DNA of 64,000 nucleotides from an uncultured Paracoccaceae bacterium (GTDB lineage Bacteria; Pseudomonadota; Alphaproteobacteria; Rhodobacterales; Rhodobacteraceae). Below, one piece after another: positions 60,649 to 64,000 of the stretch. Location of the stretch: NCBI GenBank assembly GCA_947497185.1, contig CANMFL010000004.1, positions 124,001-188,000 on the forward strand, given 5' to 3'. The position numbers and the translations under genes are program-made. How positions within the stretch are numbered: the first letter of the stretch is position 1; each line of letters begins with the position of its first letter. A model generated the notes under the pieces. The model saw nothing but the letters and a program-made list of their open reading frames with translations, was not told the origin of the DNA and did not search any database.

Positions 60649-61686
60649 TCAAGTTTGCGTCGACAAGCGATCAACAGCCCAGATCGCGGCATCGGCCACC
60701 GCAGGATCAGGGTCCTCCAACAACCCACGTGCGACGTCAGCCAATGCGACATCATCAGAATTCCCGATTGCATACAATACATTGCGGACAAAGCGGTCCC
60801 GCCCGATCCGTTTTATCGGTGAACCCGAAAACCGCGCCCGAAATGCGGTGTCATCCAAGCCAGCCAGCTCGGCCAACGGCGGGGAAAGCAGATCAGCACG
60901 AGGGTCATATTTTGCGTCACGTCCCTCTTGTGCGAATTTGTTCCACGGACAGATCGCCAAACAATCATCACACCCGTAAATGCGATTCCCCATCATAGCC
61001 CGCAAATCAAGATCAACGGGGCCCTTATGTTCAATCGTCAGATACGAAATGCAGCGCCGCGCATCCAAACGATAGGGCGTTGGAAATGCCTTTGTCGGGC
61101 AAATATCAAGACAAGCGGTGCAGGACCCGCAATGACTCGCCTCAGACTCATCAACATCAAACGCGACCGTCGTAAAGATCGCACCCAAAAAGAACCACGA
61201 CCCCAAATCGCGCCCCAACAGATTGGTGTGCTTGCCCTGCCAGCCAAGCCCCGCCGCCTGCGCAAGCGGCTTTTCCATAACAGGCGCAGTATCTACAAAC
61301 ACCTTAATTTCAACGCCGGCCGACCGCTCAATCAACCAGCGGCCAACTTTTTTCAGACGCTTTTTCAAAACGTCATGATAATCACGCCCTTGGGCATAAA
61401 CAGAAATCGCGGCGCGATCCGGCTGGTCCAACACCGCCAAAGGATCATGGTCCGGCGTGTAAGGTTCCGCCAACATGATCACCGACTTCGCCTCCGGCCA
61501 CAACGCCGCCGCGTTCCCGCGCCAATGCATCCGCTCTGCCATCCATGCCATCTGCCCATGCATCCCTGCATCGACAAATGCCGCCAAACGATCGGCAGTT
61601 TCAGGCACTGCGTCGGGCCTGCAAATCCCAACTTTCGCAAAGCCAGCCTCTTGCGCATACCCTACCAGTTCATCACGCAAGCTCAT
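60649..61686 (-). CDS. queG: epoxyqueuosine reductase
   Basis: A 345-residue cobalamin- and Fe-S-dependent enzyme reducing epoxyqueuosine to queuosine in tRNA, the last step of queuosine biosynthesis. The two 4Fe-4S motifs are [17 protein letters not shown] and [15 protein letters not shown], with [17 protein letters not shown] [14 protein letters not shown] and the HEAT-like end [23 protein letters not shown]. The start ATG directly follows the repeat at 61689-61736, whose AAAGAGAG tail may serve as its ribosome site. Confidence 0.94.
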   Translation of the reverse strand: MSLRDELVGYAQEAGFAKVGICRPDAVPETADRLAAFVDAGMHGQMAWMAERMHWRGNAAALWPEAKSVIMLAEPYTPDHDPLAVLDQPDRAAISVYAQGRDYHDVLKKRLKKVGRWLIERSAGVEIKVFVDTAPVMEKPLAQAAGLGWQGKHTNLLGRDLGSWFFLGAIFTTVAFDVDESEASHCGSCTACLDICPTKAFPTPYRLDARRCISYLTIEHKGPVDLDLRAMMGNRIYGCDDCLAICPWNKFAQEGRDAKYDPRADLLSPPLAELAGLDDTAFRARFSGSPIKRIGRDRFVRNVLYAIGNSDDVALADVARGLLEDPDPAVADAAIWAVDRLSTQT

Positions 61687-61688
61687 GT

Positions 61689-61736
61689 TTCTTTGGCTCT
61701 CTTTATATCCCGGGGGTTTGGGGGCTGGCCCCCAAG
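61689..61736. repeat. dispersed 48-bp GC-hairpin repeat, copy B
   Basis: Reverse complement of copy A at 1239-1286, with 46 of 48 positions identical. Hairpin arms TTGGGGGC and GCCCCCAA lie in the element. On the minus strand its AT-rich AAAGAGAGCCAAAGAA tail ends two bases before the queG ATG (61686). It stands between the GST stop (61767) and queG, as expected for a terminator followed by a leader. Confidence 0.88.
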
Positions 61737-61738
61737 TC

Positions 61739-61758
61739 CGAATTTTCGCGAAAATTCG
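61739..61758. terminator. 20-bp perfect palindrome after the GST gene
   Basis: CGAATTTTCGCGAAAATTCG is a perfect inverted repeat, eight bases after the GST stop on the minus strand and two bases before the GC repeat. The two hairpins in a row probably end GST transcription. Copy A of the 48-bp repeat lacks this palindrome. Confidence 0.6.
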
Positions 61759-61766
61759 TCCCGCGT

Positions 61767-62432
61767 TTAGAAATCAAGATCCGCGTAATGACGTGGCTGC
61801 GGAAATCCTGGAACCTGATCAGCGAGCAACGTACGGAACGCTGGCCGCGACTTGATTTTAGCGTACCAGTCTTTGACGATCTCGGACCGGTTCCAATCCA
61901 CATCTGAGATATAATCCAGACAAGACAATTGTGCCGCAGCCGCGAAATCCGCCAGTGACATCTCATTACCCGCCAACCAGCGCCGTTGGTCCAGCAAATG
62001 CGTCATGTAATCCAAGTGATACCGGATCGCCTTGGACCCTGCTTTCACGTTTGCGCTGTCGGGGTATCCCGTGCCCATCACCTTGCGGAACACACGTTCA
62101 CCAACCAGCATTGACGTGACTTCTTTGTAAAACTTGTCGTCAAACCACGCTACAATGCGCCGGACCTCGTAACGCGCTTCTGCGCCCTTGGGCAGCAACG
62201 CGGGCGTCGGGTGCGCTTCTTCCAGATATTCGCAAATCGCCGCGCTATCCGCCATTGTCCGGTTGCCCAGCTTCAGGATCGGCACCTTGCCTGCAGGATT
62301 GCGGCGTAAGAAATCGCTATCTTGCTCCCAATAACGTTCTTCCACCAACTCCACCTCAATCTTTTTTTCGGCAAGGCTTAGGCGCACTTTACGAGAAAAG
62401 GGTGACAGGGGGTAATGGTACAGGCGATTCAT
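61767..62432 (-). CDS. glutathione S-transferase family protein
   Basis: A 221-residue thioredoxin-fold plus helical-domain protein. [29 protein letters not shown] has the N-terminal GST fold with Ser near residue 11 where a catalytic Ser/Cys/Tyr may lie. [24 protein letters not shown] is the glutathione-binding SNAIL-like region. A C-terminal helical domain ends with [16 protein letters not shown]. Substrates cannot be predicted. It is upstream of queG on the same strand with terminator-like sequences between. Confidence 0.88.
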   Translation of the reverse strand: MNRLYHYPLSPFSRKVRLSLAEKKIEVELVEERYWEQDSDFLRRNPAGKVPILKLGNRTMADSAAICEYLEEAHPTPALLPKGAEARYEVRRIVAWFDDKFYKEVTSMLVGERVFRKVMGTGYPDSANVKAGSKAIRYHLDYMTHLLDQRRWLAGNEMSLADFAAAAQLSCLDYISDVDWNRSEIVKDWYAKIKSRPAFRTLLADQVPGFPQPRHYADLDF

Positions 62433-62499
62433 CTGGGTTCCTCAAACGACAATATCCGTCTTCAATGCCGCAAGCCGCTGTCCGTTTCAATGGGCCAGT

Positions 62500-63240
62500 C
62501 TATTCGCCGCTAAAACAAGCGGCTCTTCCGTCAACGCGAATGGTCGCCGCCCCGTCAAGGATCGACGCGGCGCGACGGCGCGTCTCGTTCGTCGGGTTTG
62601 AAGCGGATCGCGTTTTGGGTGACGGCAAGATCGCGGCAAGGCGTGCTGCCTGTACGGCTGACAATTCATAAGCGTTCACGCCAAAATAATGTCGCGATGC
62701 CGCCTGTACGCCAAACACCCCTTCATCAAATTCAGCAATATTGAGGTATAACTCCAGGACGCGACGTTTACTCCAGAGCAATTCTGTTAGCGGGGTCCAC
62801 AACGCCTCTGTCGCTTTACGTACCCAAGACCGCCCATGCCACAAAAACACGTTTTTCACGACCTGCTGCGAAATTGTAGATGCCCCGCCGCGGCCGCCGC
62901 GTTCGATCCTATCGCGGATGGCATTCACGTCCAGCCCCCAGTGTAGGCAAAAATTCGCGTCTTCTGCGGCGACCACGGATCGCGCCATAACGGGGGCGAT
63001 ATTTTCTAGTTCTACGAATTCATATTTGACCGGTCCGATCCGGCGTCCTTCGTTAAACATATAAGGTGTCGTGGGTGGATTCACGATTGCATATAACAGC
63101 GTCGCGGCCACAATCACGCCAATCACACCAAACACAGTACGCCACATCCAACGACGCAACGTCTGGATCAGCGACGTCCCCGCCATCGGTTTTTTCGCAG
63201 CGCGCGGCTTTGCTTTGGTCTTGCGGGTTGATTTGGCCAT
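62500..63240 (-). CDS. mtgA: monofunctional biosynthetic peptidoglycan transglycosylase
   Basis: Polymerises lipid II into glycan strands; 246 residues. Basic cytoplasmic tail, then an anchor helix (about 33-53), then the GT51 domain with the catalytic glutamate Glu-93 in RSVVAAEDANFCLHWGLD, RGGRGGASTISQQVVKNVFLW and LWSKRRVLELYLNIAEFDEGVFGVQAASRHYFGV. The length is as usual for MtgA. Last 67 bases before GST are empty of genes. Confidence 0.94.
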   Translation of the reverse strand: MAKSTRKTKAKPRAAKKPMAGTSLIQTLRRWMWRTVFGVIGVIVAATLLYAIVNPPTTPYMFNEGRRIGPVKYEFVELENIAPVMARSVVAAEDANFCLHWGLDVNAIRDRIERGGRGGASTISQQVVKNVFLWHGRSWVRKATEALWTPLTELLWSKRRVLELYLNIAEFDEGVFGVQAASRHYFGVNAYELSAVQAARLAAILPSPKTRSASNPTNETRRRAASILDGAATIRVDGRAACFSGE

Positions 63241-63285
63241 AGTCTCTTAAGTCATACACAACTGCATTTGGTCAAGATGTGCGCA

Positions 63286-64000
63286 TCATATTCGCAGCAT
63301 CCGACCTTCGCCGCTCGTTAAGACACACCGCGCCGTCACCCACGGGTGCCCGTTAGCGCGATCCAGCTCGGGGAACAAATTTGTGATTTCATCATAGAGC
63401 GCGACATCCCCCGCTAGAATCGTAGGGCCGGGACAAAAACTTTCGCTTGCGATCCCTTCGGAATAAACGATTTCATGTTGGTCAAATAATATGTGGCAAT
63501 AGGTCACCTGACGCATCGGTTGCACGTGAATCGTGTCGCCATTGATCAAATGCTTGGCGGCCACCAAAACTTCACTTTCGCCAAAATACATTTCGGCCTG
63601 CCACCCTTGCACAAGCATTCTGTGCTGCGGCGAGACCAACAATTCTCGCGAATTTCCCATTGCCCCCGGTGCGAACCGGATCGGCGCAAAACTGTCCATA
63701 CCTGCGATGGTACGGATCCCTGTCCAGCGAACAGGTTGCGCACCGCGATCCGCCGTCATCACAATGTCACCGACCTTAAGCTGGTCGACGGGGCGTTGCC
63801 CTGTTGGGGTCTCAAGTAACGTACCACTCACAAAACAAGGTGGACTCAGGTCCGCGATTTCAACCGACGATGTAATTAACGATACGCCCGTTGAGCTGAC
63901 AAACGTGCCAGCTTGCAACGCTTGACCATCTGTCGGGCTAAACATTACCACACCGTTAGACAAAAGAAATGTTGCGCCAAAGTAGGTGATATCCCCCTCA
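63286..64000 (-). CDS. Hint-domain protein, C-terminal part (partial)
   Basis: The reading frame is open to the window edge, so the N-terminus is missing. The visible 238 residues begin EGDITYFGATFLLSNGVVMF. The Hint domain starts with CFVSGTLLETPTGQRPVDQLKVGDIVMTADRG (Cys-1 like the self-cleaving Hint fold), then LLVSPQHRMLV with the conserved His, and GDTIHVQPMRQVTYCHILFDQHEIVYSEGIASESF. Rhodobacterales carry many such proteins. Whether this one cleaves itself is not known; the residues needed for that appear to be present (Cys and His). Confidence 0.83.
   Translation of the reverse strand, partial: EGDITYFGATFLLSNGVVMFSPTDGQALQAGTFVSSTGVSLITSSVEIADLSPPCFVSGTLLETPTGQRPVDQLKVGDIVMTADRGAQPVRWTGIRTIAGMDSFAPIRFAPGAMGNSRELLVSPQHRMLVQGWQAEMYFGESEVLVAAKHLINGDTIHVQPMRQVTYCHILFDQHEIVYSEGIASESFCPGPTILAGDVALYDEITNLFPELDRANGHPWVTARCVLTSGEGRMLRI

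Noticed and set aside
1..64000. tRNA, rRNA, CRISPR array, prophage, gene transfer agent, insertion sequence
   Set aside because: Intergenic spaces are short and were read without finding a cloverleaf, spaced repeats, transposase, integrase or phage structural genes.

Overview
This is chromosomal DNA of an alphaproteobacterium, most likely a marine Rhodobacteraceae (Roseobacter group) organism. Pointers are the petP/petR pair beside ilvE, the exodeoxyribonuclease VII small subunit - prenyl synthase - dxs operon, the Rhodobacterales-type Hint-domain protein, the reductive pyrimidine degradation genes with a RutR regulator, and a GC-hairpin dispersed repeat of a kind I associate with Rhodobacterales genomes. 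The genus cannot be fixed from this window (Loktanella, Yoonia or Octadecabacter-like are guesses). Gene density is very high. No intergenic gap exceeds about 300 bases, and I found no rRNA, tRNA, CRISPR array, prophage or insertion sequence.

Layout. 1-13.2 kb: the 5' half of pncB, a TerB-like protein, an EamA transporter, an overlapping pair of a ThDP enzyme and a CaiB-type CoA transferase, a TTC38-like TPR protein, the osmoregulated periplasmic glucan genes opgC-opgG-opgH, a secreted esterase, a Tat-type rhodanese and pncA. 13.4-16.7 kb: a short Hsp70-like ATPase, the tRNA hydroxylase trhO and an AbrB-family membrane protein. 16.7-22.5 kb: a flagellar block on the minus strand (motB-flgE-flgK-flgL-flgI). 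22.6-27.7 kb: a minus-strand surface-glycan block (two glycosyltransferase-like proteins, an FkbM methyltransferase, a DUF6165-like protein and an unknown), possibly linked to flagellin or envelope glycosylation. 27.9-29.1 kb: idi and a CDP-alcohol phosphatidyltransferase.

29.1-43.5 kb is the most interesting part. It is a pyrimidine catabolism island built around a RutR homologue. The divergent spacer between rutR and the beta-ureidopropionase gene carries a perfect copy of the known RutR operator. A near-match lies upstream of preT-preA. The minus-strand run from the beta-ureidopropionase contains three tandem small lipoproteins that look like paralogues of each other, the dihydropyrimidinase, three unknown genes, and an NMT1/SsuA-type ABC transporter. 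It ends at a strong intrinsic terminator before an orphan HyuA-type hydantoinase. The dedicated lipoproteins and unknowns make this a candidate for an undescribed version of a pyrimidine/dihydropyrimidine uptake and degradation system.

43.7-50.6 kb: a galactose/arabinose dehydrogenase-like protein, a class II aldolase, then a tight acyl-CoA dehydrogenase - NDP-forming acyl-CoA ligase - CaiD-like hydratase operon and an SDR-like protein. 50.6-64 kb is mostly housekeeping: dxs, a prenyl synthase, xseB, an HDAC-like deacetylase, petR/petP, ilvE, a second EamA transporter, an App1-like protein, a PQQ-type sugar dehydrogenase, queG, a GST, mtgA and the truncated Hint protein. A 48-base repeat occurs in inverted orientation near both ends of the window.
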